DNA of 64,000 nucleotides from Pseudomonas koreensis (GCF_024169245.1 NZ_JALJWP010000001.1:3101501-3165500), one strand, 5' to 3'; counted from the stretch's first letter, positions 1 through 11,054 are shown. Numbers and translations: made by a program. The notes: generated by a model from the letters alone, not told the origin.

Positions 1-1
1 G

Positions 2-1507
2 GCCATCGACTACCGCATGCAGTTCAAGCGTGACGTGGTGATCGATCTGGTCTGCTACCGTCGTCGCGGCCACAACGAGGCCGACGAGCCGAGCGGCACC
101 CAGCCACTGATGTATCAGCAGATCACCAAACAGCGCACCACGCGTGAGCTGTACGCTGAGCGCCTGACCCAGGCCGGTGTGCTCGACGCTGAACGTGTTC
201 AGGCCAAGGTCGACGAATACCGCAACGCGCTGGACAACGGTCTGCACGTGGTGAAATCGCTGGTCAAAGAGCCGAACAAAGAGCTGTTCGTCGACTGGCG
301 TCCATATCTGGGCCACGCCTGGACTGCGCGTCACGACACGCGTTTCGATCTGAAGACCCTGCAAGAGCTGTCCGCCAAGCTGCTGGAAATTCCGGAAGGC
401 TTCGTGGTTCAGCGTCAGGTCGCGAAGATCTATGAAGACCGTCAGAAGATGCAAGCCGGCGGCCTGCCGATCAACTGGGGTTACGCTGAAACCATGGCGT
501 ACGCGACCCTGGCATTCGAAGGTCACCCGATTCGCATGACCGGTCAGGACATCGGCCGCGGTACGTTCTCGCACCGTCACGCTGTGCTGCACAACCAAAA
601 AGACGCGGGCACCTATATTCCGCTGCAGAACCTGTACGACGGTCAGCCACGTTTCGACCTGTACGACTCGTTCCTTTCGGAAGAGGCGGTACTGGCATTC
701 GAATACGGTTACTCGACCACCACGCCAAACGCGCTGGTGATCTGGGAAGCCCAGTTCGGCGACTTCGCCAACGGTGCACAGGTCGTGATCGACCAGTTCA
801 TCACCAGCGGCGAGCACAAGTGGGGCCGTCTCTGCGGTCTGACCATGTTGCTGCCACACGGCTACGAAGGCCAGGGCCCTGAGCACAGCTCGGCGCGTCT
901 TGAGCGTTACCTGCAGCTGTGCGCCGAGCACAACATTCAGGTGTGCATGCCGACCACGCCAGCGCAGATCTACCACTTGCTGCGTCGTCAGGTGATCCGT
1001 CCGCTGCGCAAGCCGCTGGTCGTATTGACGCCGAAGTCGCTGCTGCGCCACAAGCTGGCCATCTCGACGCTGGAAGATCTGGCTGAAGGTTCGTTCCAGA
1101 CCGTGATCCCGGAAATCGACGCACTGGACCCGAAAAAGGTCGAGCGTGTGGTTCTGTGCAGCGGCAAGGTCTACTACGACCTGCTGGAAAAACGCCGTGC
1201 CGAAGGCCGCGAAGATATCGCCATCGTGCGTATCGAGCAGCTGTATCCGTTCCCTGAGGACGACTTGAAAGAAGTCCTGGCTCCGTACACCAACGTCAAA
1301 CATGCCGTCTGGTGTCAGGAAGAGCCGATGAACCAGGGTGCCTGGTACTGCAGCCAGCATCACTTGCGTCGCAGCATCGCCAACCTCGACAGGACTCTCG
1401 TACTTGAGTACGCGGGCCGTGAGGCGTCGGCTGCCCCAGCTTGTGGTTATGCATCGATGCACGCCGAGCAGCAGGAAAAACTGCTGCAAGATGCTTTCAC
1501 TGTTTAA
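2..1507 (+). CDS. sucA: 2-oxoglutarate dehydrogenase E1 component, 3' part
   Basis: C-terminal 501 residues of the thiamine-diphosphate E1 subunit of the 2-oxoglutarate dehydrogenase complex, which decarboxylates 2-oxoglutarate and passes a succinyl group to the lipoyl arm of SucB. The reading frame is open from base 2 and its start lies outside the window; the family is about 940 residues long. Family features are the early segment RRGHNEADEP, the motif MTGQDIGRGTFSHRHA and the C-terminal EEPMNQGAW segment. It is followed 44 bases later by sucB, as in the usual sucAB-lpd operon. The sequence is intact up to the TAA stop. The upstream promoter and any leader RNA cannot be judged. Confidence 0.97.
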   Translation, partial: AIDYRMQFKRDVVIDLVCYRRRGHNEADEPSGTQPLMYQQITKQRTTRELYAERLTQAGVLDAERVQAKVDEYRNALDNGLHVVKSLVKEPNKELFVDWRPYLGHAWTARHDTRFDLKTLQELSAKLLEIPEGFVVQRQVAKIYEDRQKMQAGGLPINWGYAETMAYATLAFEGHPIRMTGQDIGRGTFSHRHAVLHNQKDAGTYIPLQNLYDGQPRFDLYDSFLSEEAVLAFEYGYSTTTPNALVIWEAQFGDFANGAQVVIDQFITSGEHKWGRLCGLTMLLPHGYEGQGPEHSSARLERYLQLCAEHNIQVCMPTTPAQIYHLLRRQVIRPLRKPLVVLTPKSLLRHKLAISTLEDLAEGSFQTVIPEIDALDPKKVERVVLCSGKVYYDLLEKRRAEGREDIAIVRIEQLYPFPEDDLKEVLAPYTNVKHAVWCQEEPMNQGAWYCSQHHLRRSIANLDRTLVLEYAGREASAAPACGYASMHAEQQEKLLQDAFTV

Positions 1508-1551
1508 CGCCTTCGCGCTGACTGAAACCGAATTTTAAGGACCCACAGATA

Positions 1552-2775
1552 ATGGCTATCGAAATCAAAGCCCCGTCATTCCCGGAATCGGTTGCCGATG
1601 GCACCGTTGCCACCTGGCACAAGAAACCAGGTGAGGCCGTCAAGCGTGACGACCTGATCGTCGACATCGAAACCGACAAGGTCGTGCTCGAAGTGTTGGC
1701 TGAAGCGGACGGCGTACTGGGCGCAATCGTTGCCGAAGAGGGCGCTACCGTTCTGTCGAACCAGGTCCTGGGCTCGATCGAAGAGGGCGGCGCTGCTGCC
1801 GCTGCTCCGGCCGCTGCTGCTCCGGCTGCTACTGCCGTTGCCGCACCGGCCGCTGCTGATGGCGAAGATGACCCGATCGCTGCTCCGGCTGCACGCAAAC
1901 TGGCTGAAGAAAACGGCATCAACATCGCTTCCGTTGCCGGCACCGGCAAGGGTGGTCGTGTGACCAAGGAAGACGTGGTTGCAGCTGTTGCTGCGAAGAA
2001 AGCCGCTCCGGCTGCCGCGCCTGCCAAGGCTGCTGCTCCTTCGGCTGCCGCTCCTGTGTTCGCTGCTGGCGACCGCATCGAGAAGCGCGTACCGATGACC
2101 CGCGTTCGTGCCACCGTGGCCAAGCGTCTGGTTGAAGCTCAGTCGAACATGGCGATGCTGACCACTTTCAACGAAGTCGACATGACCGAAGTCATGGCTC
2201 TGCGTTCGAAGTACAAGGACCTGTTCGAGAAGTCGCACAACGGCGTACGTCTGGGCTTCATGTCGTTCTTCGTCAAAGCGGCCACCGAAGCGCTGAAACG
2301 CTTCCCGGCGGTCAACGCGTCGATCGACGGCGGCGACATCGTTTACCACGGCTACGCGGATATCGGCGTTGCCGTTTCCAGCGACCGTGGCCTGGTGGTA
2401 CCGGTTCTGCGTAACGCCGAGCTGATGAGCCTGGCTGAAATCGAAGGCGGCATCGCAACATTCGGCAAGAAAGCCCGTGACGGCAAACTGTCGATGGACG
2501 AGATGACCGGTGGTACCTTCACCATCACCAACGGTGGTACCTTCGGTTCGATGATGTCGACGCCAATCGTCAACCCGCCGCAGGCAGCGATTCTGGGCAT
2601 GCACAACATCATCCAGCGTCCAATGGCCATCAACGGTCAGGTCGTGATCCGTCCGATGATGTACCTGGCACTGTCCTACGATCACCGTCTGATCGATGGC
2701 AAAGAAGCTGTGACCTTCCTGGTGACCATCAAGAACCTGCTGGAAGATCCGGCTCGTCTGTTGCTGGATATCTAA
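1552..2775 (+). CDS. sucB: Dihydrolipoyllysine succinyltransferase (E2 of 2-oxoglutarate dehydrogenase)
   Basis: A 407-residue E2 core that transfers succinyl from its lipoyl arm to CoA. An N-terminal lipoyl domain has the modified lysine in ETDKVVLEV (Lys43). Ala/Pro-rich linkers (about 80-105 and 148-168) flank the peripheral subunit-binding domain (about 108-145), which docks E1 and E3. The catalytic acyltransferase domain ends with the active-site motif DHRLIDG (His378, Asp382). A good Shine-Dalgarno (AAGGA) precedes the ATG. It lies between sucA and lpd, and its length is normal for the family. Confidence 0.97.
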   Translation: MAIEIKAPSFPESVADGTVATWHKKPGEAVKRDDLIVDIETDKVVLEVLAEADGVLGAIVAEEGATVLSNQVLGSIEEGGAAAAAPAAAAPAATAVAAPAAADGEDDPIAAPAARKLAEENGINIASVAGTGKGGRVTKEDVVAAVAAKKAAPAAAPAKAAAPSAAAPVFAAGDRIEKRVPMTRVRATVAKRLVEAQSNMAMLTTFNEVDMTEVMALRSKYKDLFEKSHNGVRLGFMSFFVKAATEALKRFPAVNASIDGGDIVYHGYADIGVAVSSDRGLVVPVLRNAELMSLAEIEGGIATFGKKARDGKLSMDEMTGGTFTITNGGTFGSMMSTPIVNPPQAAILGMHNIIQRPMAINGQVVIRPMMYLALSYDHRLIDGKEAVTFLVTIKNLLEDPARLLLDI

Positions 2776-2777
2776 AA

Positions 2778-2862
2778 AGCAGCTGCAAGCTTTCAGCTAC
2801 AAGCCTCAAGCTCAAGGCGAGCGGGTGGGCTTGCAGCTTCAAGCTTGCGGCTTGTAGCTTTA
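2778..2862. repeat. Palindromic intergenic repeat between sucB and lpd
   Basis: The sucB-lpd gap holds imperfect inverted copies of an AGCTGCAAGC / GCTTGTAGCT motif, so the RNA can fold into a long hairpin. Sequences of this 'agcttgaagctgcaagc' type are common between Pseudomonas genes. It could act as an mRNA processing or 3'-end stabilising element separating sucAB from lpd expression. It differs from the two REP families found elsewhere in the window. Confidence 0.65.
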
Positions 2863-2883
2863 TTGCTAAAGAGGATTTTTTGA

Positions 2884-4320
<1,437 letters not shown>

Positions 4321-4339
4321 GACACAATAAGAAACCACG

Positions 4340-4490
4340 GCGGCAGCGGCCCGTCGTGAGCCTTGCGAGCAAGACTCACCGCGGAATGTCCGCCGGACGC
4401 AGTCTTGCGTAGCCCAGCTACGCAAGCAGCAGTCACAGGTGGCGCGGCACTCAAACGAGCGCAGCGCCGAATGCGCAGTACCTAACGAAG
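4340..4490 (+). ncRNA. Structured leader upstream of sucC (candidate sucC RNA motif)
   Basis: The 182-base gap between lpd and sucC has two clear hairpins. One is at about 4356-4380, with outer GTGAG/CTCAC and inner CTTGC/GCAAG pairs. The other is a perfect 9-bp stem at 4404-4426 (CTTGCGTAG, loop CCCAG, CTACGCAAG). Neither is followed by a T tract, so simple terminators are unlikely. Published comparative work describes a conserved 'sucC' RNA motif in Pseudomonas sucC leaders. Assignment to that family is from position and memory and needs a covariance-model match. Confidence 0.5.
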
Positions 4491-4502
4491 ACGGTAAAAA
4501 GC

Positions 4503-5669
4503 ATGAATCTTCACGAGTATCAGGGTAAGCAGCTGTTCGCTGAATACGGCCTGCCAGTTTCCACTGGTTACGCAGTAGACACCCCGGAAGCAGCAGCAGA
4601 AGCTTGCGACAAGATCGGCGGCAACGAGTGGGTCGTCAAAGCCCAGGTTCACGCCGGTGGTCGCGGTAAAGCGGGCGGCGTAAAGCTGGTTCGCAGCAAA
4701 GAAGACGCCAAAGCCTTCGCACAGCAGTGGCTGGGCAAGCGTCTGGTGACTTACCAGACTGACGCCAATGGCCAGCCAGTCACCAAGATCCTGGTTGAAT
4801 CGTGCACTGATATCGCTAAAGAGCTGTACCTGGGCGCTGTCGTTGACCGTTCGAGCCGTCGCATCGTGTTCATGGCTTCCACCGAAGGTGGGGTGGACAT
4901 CGAGAAAATCGCTCACGACACTCCAGAAAAAATTCTCAAGGCCACTATCGATCCACTGGTTGGCGCTCAGCCATCCCAGGGTCGCGAGCTGGCATTCCAG
5001 CTGGGTCTGGAAGGCAAGCAGGTCACTCAGTTCGCCAAGATCTTCGTAGGTCTGGCCAAGCTGTTCAAAGACCACGACCTGGCTCTGCTGGAAGTGAACC
5101 CGCTGGTGATCAAGGCTGACGGCGATCTGCACTGCCTGGACGCGAAGATCAACATCGACGCCAACGCCATGTACCGTCAGCCTAAGCTGAAGGCTTTCCA
5201 CGATCCGTCGCAGGACGATCCGCGCGAAGCGCACGCTGCCAAGTTCGAACTGAACTACGTAGCCCTGGAAGGCAACATCGGCTGCATGGTCAACGGTGCC
5301 GGTCTGGCCATGGGTACCATGGACATCGTCAACCTGCACGGCGGCAAGCCAGCCAACTTCCTCGACGTAGGCGGTGGTGCTACCAAAGAGCGCGTGACCG
5401 AAGCTTTCAAAATCATTCTGTCCGACAGCAATGTCGCTGCAGTACTGGTTAACATCTTCGGCGGCATCGTTCGTTGCGACATGATTGCCGAAGGCATCAT
5501 CGGTGCAGTGAAAGAAGTCGGCGTGAAAATCCCGGTTGTTGTTCGTCTTGAAGGCAACAACGCTGAACTGGGCGCTAAAGTACTGGCAGAAAGCGGTTTG
5601 AACATCATCGCTGCTACCAGCCTGACCGACGCTGCTCAACAAGTCGTTAAAGCTGCGGAGGGCAAGTAA
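4503..5669 (+). CDS. sucC: Succinate-CoA ligase, ADP-forming, beta subunit
   Basis: A 388-residue ATP-grasp subunit that, with SucD, interconverts succinyl-CoA and succinate with substrate-level phosphorylation. It begins with the family signature [16 protein letters not shown], carries the nucleotide-binding segment [17 protein letters not shown], and has the C-terminal CoA-ligase region [14 protein letters not shown]. Its stop overlaps the sucD start (TAATG), implying translational coupling and equal subunit supply. Length is exactly that of the E. coli protein. Confidence 0.97.
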   Translation: MNLHEYQGKQLFAEYGLPVSTGYAVDTPEAAAEACDKIGGNEWVVKAQVHAGGRGKAGGVKLVRSKEDAKAFAQQWLGKRLVTYQTDANGQPVTKILVESCTDIAKELYLGAVVDRSSRRIVFMASTEGGVDIEKIAHDTPEKILKATIDPLVGAQPSQGRELAFQLGLEGKQVTQFAKIFVGLAKLFKDHDLALLEVNPLVIKADGDLHCLDAKINIDANAMYRQPKLKAFHDPSQDDPREAHAAKFELNYVALEGNIGCMVNGAGLAMGTMDIVNLHGGKPANFLDVGGGATKERVTEAFKIILSDSNVAAVLVNIFGGIVRCDMIAEGIIGAVKEVGVKIPVVVRLEGNNAELGAKVLAESGLNIIAATSLTDAAQQVVKAAEGK

Positions 5670-6553
5670 TGAGCGTCCTGATCAATAAAGACACCAAAGT
5701 CATCTGCCAGGGCTTCACCGGCGCACAGGGTACTTTCCACTCCGAGCAAGCCATTGCCTACGGCACCAAAATGGTCGGCGGCGTGACTCCAGGCAAGGGT
5801 GGTACCACTCACCTGAACCTGCCTGTGTTCAACACTGTGAAAGAAGCTGTAGCAGCCACTGGCGCCACCGCCAGCGTGATCTACGTTCCGGCTCCTTTCT
5901 GCAAGGACTCGATCCTGGAAGCGGCCTTCGGCGGCATCAAGCTGATCGTCTGCATCACCGAAGGCATTCCTACCCTGGACATGCTGGACGCCAAGGTCAA
6001 GTGCGACGAGCTGGGCGTGGTCCTGATCGGCCCTAACTGCCCAGGCGTGATCACCCCAGGCGAATGCAAGATCGGCATCATGCCAGGTCACATTCACTTG
6101 CCAGGCAAGGTCGGTATCGTTTCGCGTTCCGGCACCCTGACCTACGAAGCTGTGAAGCAGACCACTGATGCCGGTTTCGGTCAGTCGACTTGCGTCGGCA
6201 TCGGCGGTGACCCGATCCCGGGTTCGAACTTCATCGACATCCTGAAGCTGTTCCAGGAAGACCCGCAGACCGAAGCGATCGTAATGATCGGCGAGATCGG
6301 CGGTTCGGCTGAAGAAGAAGCGGCTGCCTACATCAAGGCAAACGTGACCAAGCCGGTTGTTTCCTACATCGCTGGTGTGACTGCTCCTCCGGGCAAGCGC
6401 ATGGGCCATGCTGGCGCAATCATCTCTGGCGGCAAAGGCACTGCAGACGAGAAATTCGCTGCGCTGCAAGACGCAGGCGTAAAAACCGTGCGTTCGCTGG
6501 CAGACATCGGCAAGGCCCTGGCCGAGCTGACTGGCTGGGAAGTGAAGAAGTAA
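5669..6553 (+). CDS. sucD: Succinate-CoA ligase, alpha subunit
   Basis: A 294-residue CoA-binding subunit carrying the phosphorylated histidine of succinyl-CoA synthetase. The N-terminal Rossmann segment includes [14 protein letters not shown]. The phosphohistidine is His247 in [10 protein letters not shown]. The ATG overlaps the sucC stop by one base. A strong intrinsic terminator follows 26 bases after the stop and ends the TCA-cycle cluster. Confidence 0.97.
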   Translation: MSVLINKDTKVICQGFTGAQGTFHSEQAIAYGTKMVGGVTPGKGGTTHLNLPVFNTVKEAVAATGATASVIYVPAPFCKDSILEAAFGGIKLIVCITEGIPTLDMLDAKVKCDELGVVLIGPNCPGVITPGECKIGIMPGHIHLPGKVGIVSRSGTLTYEAVKQTTDAGFGQSTCVGIGGDPIPGSNFIDILKLFQEDPQTEAIVMIGEIGGSAEEEAAAYIKANVTKPVVSYIAGVTAPPGKRMGHAGAIISGGKGTADEKFAALQDAGVKTVRSLADIGKALAELTGWEVKK

Positions 6554-6579
6554 GCTTCGGCTGACTTTTAGCTCCAGCA

Positions 6580-6610
6580 ACAAAGGCCACCTTCGGGTGG
6601 CCTTTGTCGT
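6580..6610 (+). terminator. Intrinsic terminator after sucD
   Basis: A perfect 12-bp stem (ACAAAGGCCACC with GGTGGCCTTTGT) closed by a TTCG tetraloop, followed by a short T-rich stretch. It lies 26 bases after the sucD stop. Confidence 0.9.
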
Positions 6611-6620
6611 TTCTGCAGAT

Positions 6621-6698
6621 CAAAAGATCGCAGCCTTCGGCAGCTCCTGCAGAGGAACGCGATCTTCTGTAGGAGTTGCCGAAGGCTGCGATCTTTTG
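6621..6698. repeat. REPIN, family A
   Basis: Two inverted REP copies of the type GTAGGAGCTGCCGAAGG...GCGATCTTTTG face each other across a short spacer. The same family recurs at about 13.8, 18.2, 45.6-45.9 and 49.6 kb. These are non-autonomous repeats mobilised by RAYT transposases; no RAYT gene is in the window. Confidence 0.9.
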
Positions 6699-6946
6699 CG
6701 TTGTGCCTCTTATTCTGAAAATAAGATACGTAAACGCGACACTGAAACGTCGCGTATCGGATAGTTCGCCCTCTAACAGTGCGTTTGTCAGCCAAATTCG
6801 TTAGGCTGGCAGCCATTTTTGCGTCCGCCGCCCACAAGGCAGCCACGCGCTTTAAGGGTCAGTCCCATACGGATCGACAGCATTTCCCTAATCCAACAGG
6901 GCAATCCCCCTCTAAATTCCGATTTCAGTAGTGTGGTATTACCTTA

Positions 6947-8260
6947 ATGAAAGTTTTGAAAGGTCAGGACGTCCTGGCACTTGGTTTTATGACGTTTGCC
7001 CTGTTTGTCGGGGCCGGTAACATCATCTTCCCGCCGATCGTCGGCTTGCAGGCCGGACCTCACGTCTGGATGGCTGCATTGGGCTTTCTGATCACCGCCG
7101 TAGGTTTGCCGGTGATCACCGTGGTGGCGCTGGCCAAGGTCGGCGGTGCCATGGATGCATTGAGCAGCCCGATCGGCAAGATCGCTGGCGGTATCCTCGC
7201 TGCGGCGTGCTATCTGGCGGTGGGTCCACTGTTCGCCACCCCGCGTACCGCGACCGTATCGTTCGAGGTGGGTCTGGCGCCGTTGACCGGCGAGAGCCCG
7301 CTGGCGCTGTTCCTCTACAGTTCGGTGTACTTCCTGCTGGTGTTCTTTGTTTCGCTCTACCCTGGGCGTTTGCTGGATACCGTTGGCCGTTTCCTCGCGC
7401 CGCTGAAAATCATTGCGCTGGCAGTATTGGGCATCGCCGCGTTCGCCTTGCCGGCGGGTGATATCGGTCACGGCACACCGGAATACGTCGCCGCGCCATT
7501 TTCGCAAGGGTTCATCAATGGTTACCTGACCATGGACACCCTCGGCGCACTGGTGTTCGGCATCGTTATCGTCAACGCGATCCGCTCCCGTGGCGTCGAG
7601 TCGCCGGCGCTGATCACACGTTACGCGATCATTGCTGGCCTGATTGCCGGTGTCGGTCTGGCGCTGGTGTATGTCAGTCTGTTCCGCCTCGGTTCCGGCA
7701 GCCATGAAGTCGCGGTCGGTGCCACCAACGGCGCGGCTGTGCTGCATGCCTACGTGCAACACACTTTCGGTTCGCTGGGCAGTGGTTTCCTCGCGGTGCT
7801 GATCTCGCTGGCCTGTCTGGTTACGGCGGTCGGCCTGACCTGTGCCTGCGCAGAATATTTCAGCCGTGTGCTGCCTCTGTCCTACAAGACTCTGGTGATT
7901 ATCCTCGCGGCGTTCTCGCTGCTGGTATCGAACCTCGGTCTGACCAAGCTCATTGCCTTCTCGATTCCGGTGCTCACCGCGATCTATCCGCCGTGCATCG
8001 TTCTGGTCGCGCTGAGCTTCTGCAAGGATTTCTGGCATGAGCACGCACGCATTCTTGGCCCGGTGATGCTGGTGTCGTTCCTGTTCGGCACCATCGACGC
8101 CTTGAAGGGCGCCGGTCTGGCCGACTGGATGCCAACTCAGCTTACCCATCTGCCGTTGAGCGAGCAGGGGCTGGCGTGGCTGGTGCCGTGCGTGATGACC
8201 CTGGTGGTTGCCGTGGTATGCGATCGCCTGCTGGGCAAGCGCAGCGAAGTCACTGCCTGA
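6947..8260 (+). CDS. brnQ: Branched-chain amino acid transport system II carrier protein
   Basis: A 437-residue integral membrane symporter for leucine, isoleucine and valine (LIVCS family) with about 12 hydrophobic segments. The N-terminal stretch [21 protein letters not shown] is the family signature around the first transmembrane helix. The upstream 250 bases after the REPIN hold a small inverted repeat (GCGAC...GTCGC near 6735-6755) but no clear operator. The Shine-Dalgarno is weak. A strong terminator follows, so the gene is probably monocistronic. Confidence 0.93.
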   Translation: MKVLKGQDVLALGFMTFALFVGAGNIIFPPIVGLQAGPHVWMAALGFLITAVGLPVITVVALAKVGGAMDALSSPIGKIAGGILAAACYLAVGPLFATPRTATVSFEVGLAPLTGESPLALFLYSSVYFLLVFFVSLYPGRLLDTVGRFLAPLKIIALAVLGIAAFALPAGDIGHGTPEYVAAPFSQGFINGYLTMDTLGALVFGIVIVNAIRSRGVESPALITRYAIIAGLIAGVGLALVYVSLFRLGSGSHEVAVGATNGAAVLHAYVQHTFGSLGSGFLAVLISLACLVTAVGLTCACAEYFSRVLPLSYKTLVIILAAFSLLVSNLGLTKLIAFSIPVLTAIYPPCIVLVALSFCKDFWHEHARILGPVMLVSFLFGTIDALKGAGLADWMPTQLTHLPLSEQGLAWLVPCVMTLVVAVVCDRLLGKRSEVTA

Positions 8261-8303
8261 CGTGATTCGACCCGCCACAAGCGGGTCGAGCACGGTTAAA
8301 CAG

Positions 8304-8338
8304 AAATGCCCCGTATCAATCGATACGGGGCATTTTTT
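8304..8338 (+). terminator. Intrinsic terminator after brnQ
   Basis: Stem AAATGCCCCGTATC with GATACGGGGCATTT followed by a T run. A second weaker hairpin (TCGACCCGC/GCGGGTCGA) lies just upstream at 8267-8289. Confidence 0.9.
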
Positions 8339-8397
8339 ATGCGCGTGAGGCAGTGTCTTTTTTGCTGAGCTAACGTCGAAGGGTTGCTTAGCTTTTA

Positions 8398-8486
8398 TGT
8401 AGGAGTGAGCCTGCTCGCGATAGCGATTTTTCAGTCACGTCAGTATTTGATTGAAAACCGCTATCGCGAGCAGGCTCACTCCTACA
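8398..8486. repeat. REPIN, family B variant
   Basis: Inverted pair of TGTAGGAGTGAGCCTGCTCG repeats, each extended by CGATAGCG, separated by about 33 bases. It belongs to the 'GGAG(C/T)GAGC(C/T)TGCTCGCGA' group that also occurs near 25.9, 30.3, 34.4, 37.4, 40.0, 55.1 and 56.7 kb. Confidence 0.9.
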
Positions 8487-8517
8487 GGTACAGAGTTTAC
8501 ATTTCACAAGGAATTGC

Positions 8518-9255
8518 ATGTCGTTCATCCAAGCCAATCTGATCCACCTGCTCGCCGCCGTCTGGTTTGTCATCTGCTGGGGCGGCTATACCCGTTATGC
8601 CACCTGGAAGGCCCGCGACACGGCGTGTCTGGCCAGCGTGTTGCACCTGTACCGCGAAGACTGGATGCGCCGCATGTTGCTGCGTGACAACCGTATCGCC
8701 GACGCGAGTGTGATCGGCAATCTGGAGCGCAACGCCTCGTTCTTCGCTTCCAGCACGCTGATCATCCTCGCCGGTATTCTCACCGTGCTTGGTGCGTCCG
8801 AGCGTGCGGTGTCGCTGTTGGCGGATATTCCGATGGTGCAGCAGGCGTCCCAAGGCATGTCGGAGATCAAGTTGCTGTGTCTGGCACTGGTGTTCGTCTA
8901 TGCGTTCTTCACGTTCAGCTGGTGCATGCGGCAGTACAACTTCGCCGCGATTCTGGTCGGTTCGGCGCCGATGATCGGTGAGCGCCAAGTGACCGAGCAG
9001 GAGCGCAAGGCGTTCGCTTCGCGGGCGGCGCGGGTGATTTCGATGGCGGCCAACCAGTTCAACTTCGGCCTGCGCTCTTATTACTTCGGCATGAGCATGC
9101 TGGCGTGGTTCGTCAGCCCGTGGCTGTTCATGATCATGAGCGCGGGAGTCGTGGTGGTTTTGTATCGCCGCGAGTTTCATTCCGACGTTCTCGATGTCAT
9201 GGTCTATACCCCTACAGAGGCGCCCGTCCCTGAGGCGAACAAAGAGGCTGTTTGA
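8518..9255 (+). CDS. DUF599 family membrane protein
   Basis: A 245-residue protein with about four hydrophobic segments (roughly residues 5-22, 72-92, 115-135, 188-212). The conserved N-terminal half (REDWMRRMLLRDNRIADASVIGNLERNASFFAS) matches the DUF599 family of uncharacterised bacterial membrane proteins. An AAGGA ribosome site lies just before the ATG. The stop overlaps the next start (TGATG), so it is probably co-translated with the MAPEG protein. Function unknown. Confidence 0.85.
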   Translation: MSFIQANLIHLLAAVWFVICWGGYTRYATWKARDTACLASVLHLYREDWMRRMLLRDNRIADASVIGNLERNASFFASSTLIILAGILTVLGASERAVSLLADIPMVQQASQGMSEIKLLCLALVFVYAFFTFSWCMRQYNFAAILVGSAPMIGERQVTEQERKAFASRAARVISMAANQFNFGLRSYYFGMSMLAWFVSPWLFMIMSAGVVVVLYRREFHSDVLDVMVYTPTEAPVPEANKEAV

Positions 9256-9656
9256 TGAGTATTCCGTTCTGGTGTGTGTTTATCAGTGCTTTATTGATTT
9301 ATGTGGCGCGCATGCCGGTGGCCAAGGCCATGAAAGAGCAGGGCGGTTACGACAATCATCTGCCGCGCCAGCAACAGGCGCAGTTGACCGGGTTCGGTGC
9401 CAGGGCCCTGGCGGCCCATCAGAACAGTATCGAAGCCTTTATCCTGTTCGCGGTCGGTGTGCTGATGGCCCACACCACGCAAACCGCAGGCTGGCTTATC
9501 GATGCGCTGGCGATCATCTTCGTGATCTCGCGAATCTTCTATCTGTGGTTCTATCTGGCCGACCTGGCGAAGTTACGCAGCCTGATGTGGCTAGTTGGCT
9601 TCATCTGCTCGTTGTTGCTGATGATTAGTCCGACTTTTAGAACCGTGTTGCTATAA
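9255..9656 (+). CDS. MAPEG family membrane protein
   Basis: A 133-residue four-helix membrane protein with the MAPEG-type core (GFGARALAAHQNSIEAFILFAVGV, then a helix pair rich in Phe/Leu). The family includes glutathione-dependent enzymes in eukaryotes; bacterial members of this short type have no assigned reaction. The ATG at 9255 overlaps the DUF599 stop, which argues for this start over the TTG one codon earlier. The coupling to DUF599 is the only functional hint. Confidence 0.85.
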   Translation: MSIPFWCVFISALLIYVARMPVAKAMKEQGGYDNHLPRQQQAQLTGFGARALAAHQNSIEAFILFAVGVLMAHTTQTAGWLIDALAIIFVISRIFYLWFYLADLAKLRSLMWLVGFICSLLLMISPTFRTVLL

Positions 9657-9676
9657 CCGGTAAATCGCAGGCAAAA

Positions 9677-9704
9677 GAAAACCCGCACTTGGCGGGTTTT
9701 CCTT
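9677..9704. terminator. Bidirectional terminator between convergent genes
   Basis: GAAAACCCGC with GCGGGTTTTC separated by a short loop, with A-rich and T-rich flanks. It serves the MAPEG gene on the plus strand and the small lipoprotein gene on the minus strand. Confidence 0.85.
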
Positions 9705-9718
9705 TCACACCAGAAAGC

Positions 9719-9955
9719 TTATTGCTTTTTGGCGGCTTCTTCTTGAGCAGCGGCGTTCGATTCAGCCTGAGCTTTGGCAGCTTCGGCGTTTTCTTTTGCT
9801 GCGTCGTTCACTTTATCCTGAGCTTTGTTCATGTCTTGCTGAGCTTGCTCAGCATGTTGGTTGGCATCTTGAGCTTTGTCCTCGGATTTTTTATCGCAGG
9901 CAGCGAGACCGAGGGAAGCGGTCAACATCAAGGCAATAGCTAAAGTCTTACGCAT
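9719..9955 (-). CDS. Small Ala/Gln/Lys-rich lipoprotein
   Basis: A 78-residue protein. Residues 1-20 form a lipoprotein signal peptide with lipobox LAAC (Cys20). The remainder is a low-complexity helix of Ala, Lys, Gln, Asp and Glu (QHAEQAQQDMNKAQDKVNDA), suited to a coiled coil or periplasmic helix. The start at 9955 has a strong TAAGGAGAT ribosome site; an in-frame upstream start would spoil the signal peptide. Such proteins are abundant envelope components in pseudomonads, but the precise role is unknown. Confidence 0.85.
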   Translation of the reverse strand: MRKTLAIALMLTASLGLAACDKKSEDKAQDANQHAEQAQQDMNKAQDKVNDAAKENAEAAKAQAESNAAAQEEAAKKQ

Positions 9956-10113
9956 GGGGTGTATCTCCTTATGGAAAATAACTACTGGCCTTAAGAGCTT
10001 GGCGCTACGGGTTAAGTTCCTCATTTGTTTCAGATATATAAGTTTGTTTTATCACGGAACTTTTGCCGTTTTTCTCACTACTGGCACAAGGCCTTAATGC
10101 GAGTATTTATCAA

Positions 10114-10590
10114 ATGGCCCAAACCCCCGTTTTTGAGCGCGCGACGCGCTTTTTATCGGCATTGCGCCACTGTCAGGTCTTGGGTCTGCAAGTGCACAGC
10201 GCCTCCAGCGAAGGCCTGACGGTGATCCTGCCCTACAGCGAAAAAATCGTCGGCAATCCCGAAACCGGAGTCATCCATGGCGGTGCCATCACCTCGTTGA
10301 TGGACACCGCTTGCGGTATGTCGACTCTGTGCGTGCTGCCAGAGTTCGAAGTCTGCCCGACCCTCGATCTGCGCATCGACTACATGCACGCCGCTGAACC
10401 GCACAAAGCGGTGTACGGCTTCGCCCAGTGCTACCGCGTCACCACCGACGTGATCTTTGCCCGTGGTTTTGCCTACCAGGACGATCCCCAGCAACCAATC
10501 GCCCACGTGGTCGGCACATTCATGCGCATGGGCATTGGCCTCAAGGGCAGCAAAGGTTTCGCGGGCGCGATCAAGGGAACCGGCCAATGA
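10114..10590 (+). CDS. PaaI-type hotdog thioesterase (first of a pair)
   Basis: About 158 residues with a single hotdog fold. The thioesterase motif HGGAITSLMDTACG supplies the conserved His-Gly-Gly and the acidic residue on the central helix. It probably hydrolyses acyl- or aryl-CoA esters; the substrate cannot be told. The chosen start (MAQTPVFERA) fits the family; an upstream in-frame start would add a short hydrophobic lead. The stop overlaps the start of a second hotdog gene (ATGA). Confidence 0.85.
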   Translation: MAQTPVFERATRFLSALRHCQVLGLQVHSASSEGLTVILPYSEKIVGNPETGVIHGGAITSLMDTACGMSTLCVLPEFEVCPTLDLRIDYMHAAEPHKAVYGFAQCYRVTTDVIFARGFAYQDDPQQPIAHVVGTFMRMGIGLKGSKGFAGAIKGTGQ

Positions 10591-11039
10591 GCAACGACCT
10601 CAGGGAGCAGCTGCAACAGGCCCACGCGCTGGGCGATTACGCGCCGCTGCTGGTATTGATCCCTTATGCCGGGTTGATCGGCATCGAGTGCTCGCGAGTG
10701 GGCGATGAGTTGCTGTTCAAGCTACCGGCGAACAAGGACAATATTGGTAACCCTTTATTGCCGGCGATCCACGGCGGGGTGATTGCCGGCTTCATGGAGC
10801 TGGCCGCAGCCCTGCATCTGCTGATTTTCACCGGCACGCCGGGTGTGCCGAAAATCATCGATTTTTCCCTCGATTACCTGCGCGCCGGGCAGTTTCGCGA
10901 CACTTGGGCCAGGTGCCAGGTCTGCCGGCAGGGCCGTCGCGTGGCCAACGTTGCGGTCACGGCGTGGCAGAGTACCGAGGCCGAACCGATTGCCACGGCT
11001 CGCGCGCACTTCAAAATTGATGAGCCCTTGAAATCCTGA
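10587..11039 (+). CDS. PaaI-type hotdog thioesterase (second of a pair)
   Basis: A 150-residue hotdog protein with the motif IHGGVIAGFMELAAAL. It is divergent from its upstream neighbour, especially at the active-site helix (Glu instead of Asp). The ATGA overlap suggests coupled translation and perhaps a hetero-oligomer. Its last codons carry the -35 region of the putative heat-shock promoter of htpG. Confidence 0.85.
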   Translation: MSNDLREQLQQAHALGDYAPLLVLIPYAGLIGIECSRVGDELLFKLPANKDNIGNPLLPAIHGGVIAGFMELAAALHLLIFTGTPGVPKIIDFSLDYLRAGQFRDTWARCQVCRQGRRVANVAVTAWQSTEAEPIATARAHFKIDEPLKS

Positions 11040-11054
11040 TCAGCGCCCCCAACT
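11027..11054 (+). promoter_or_regulatory. Sigma-32 type promoter for htpG
   Basis: CTTGAAA at 11027-11033, a 13-base spacer, then CCCCAACT from 11047. This closely fits the heat-shock consensus CTTGAAA-N11-16-CCCCATNT. The -35 box lies inside the end of the upstream thioesterase gene. htpG is a classic sigma-32 target. Confidence 0.75.
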
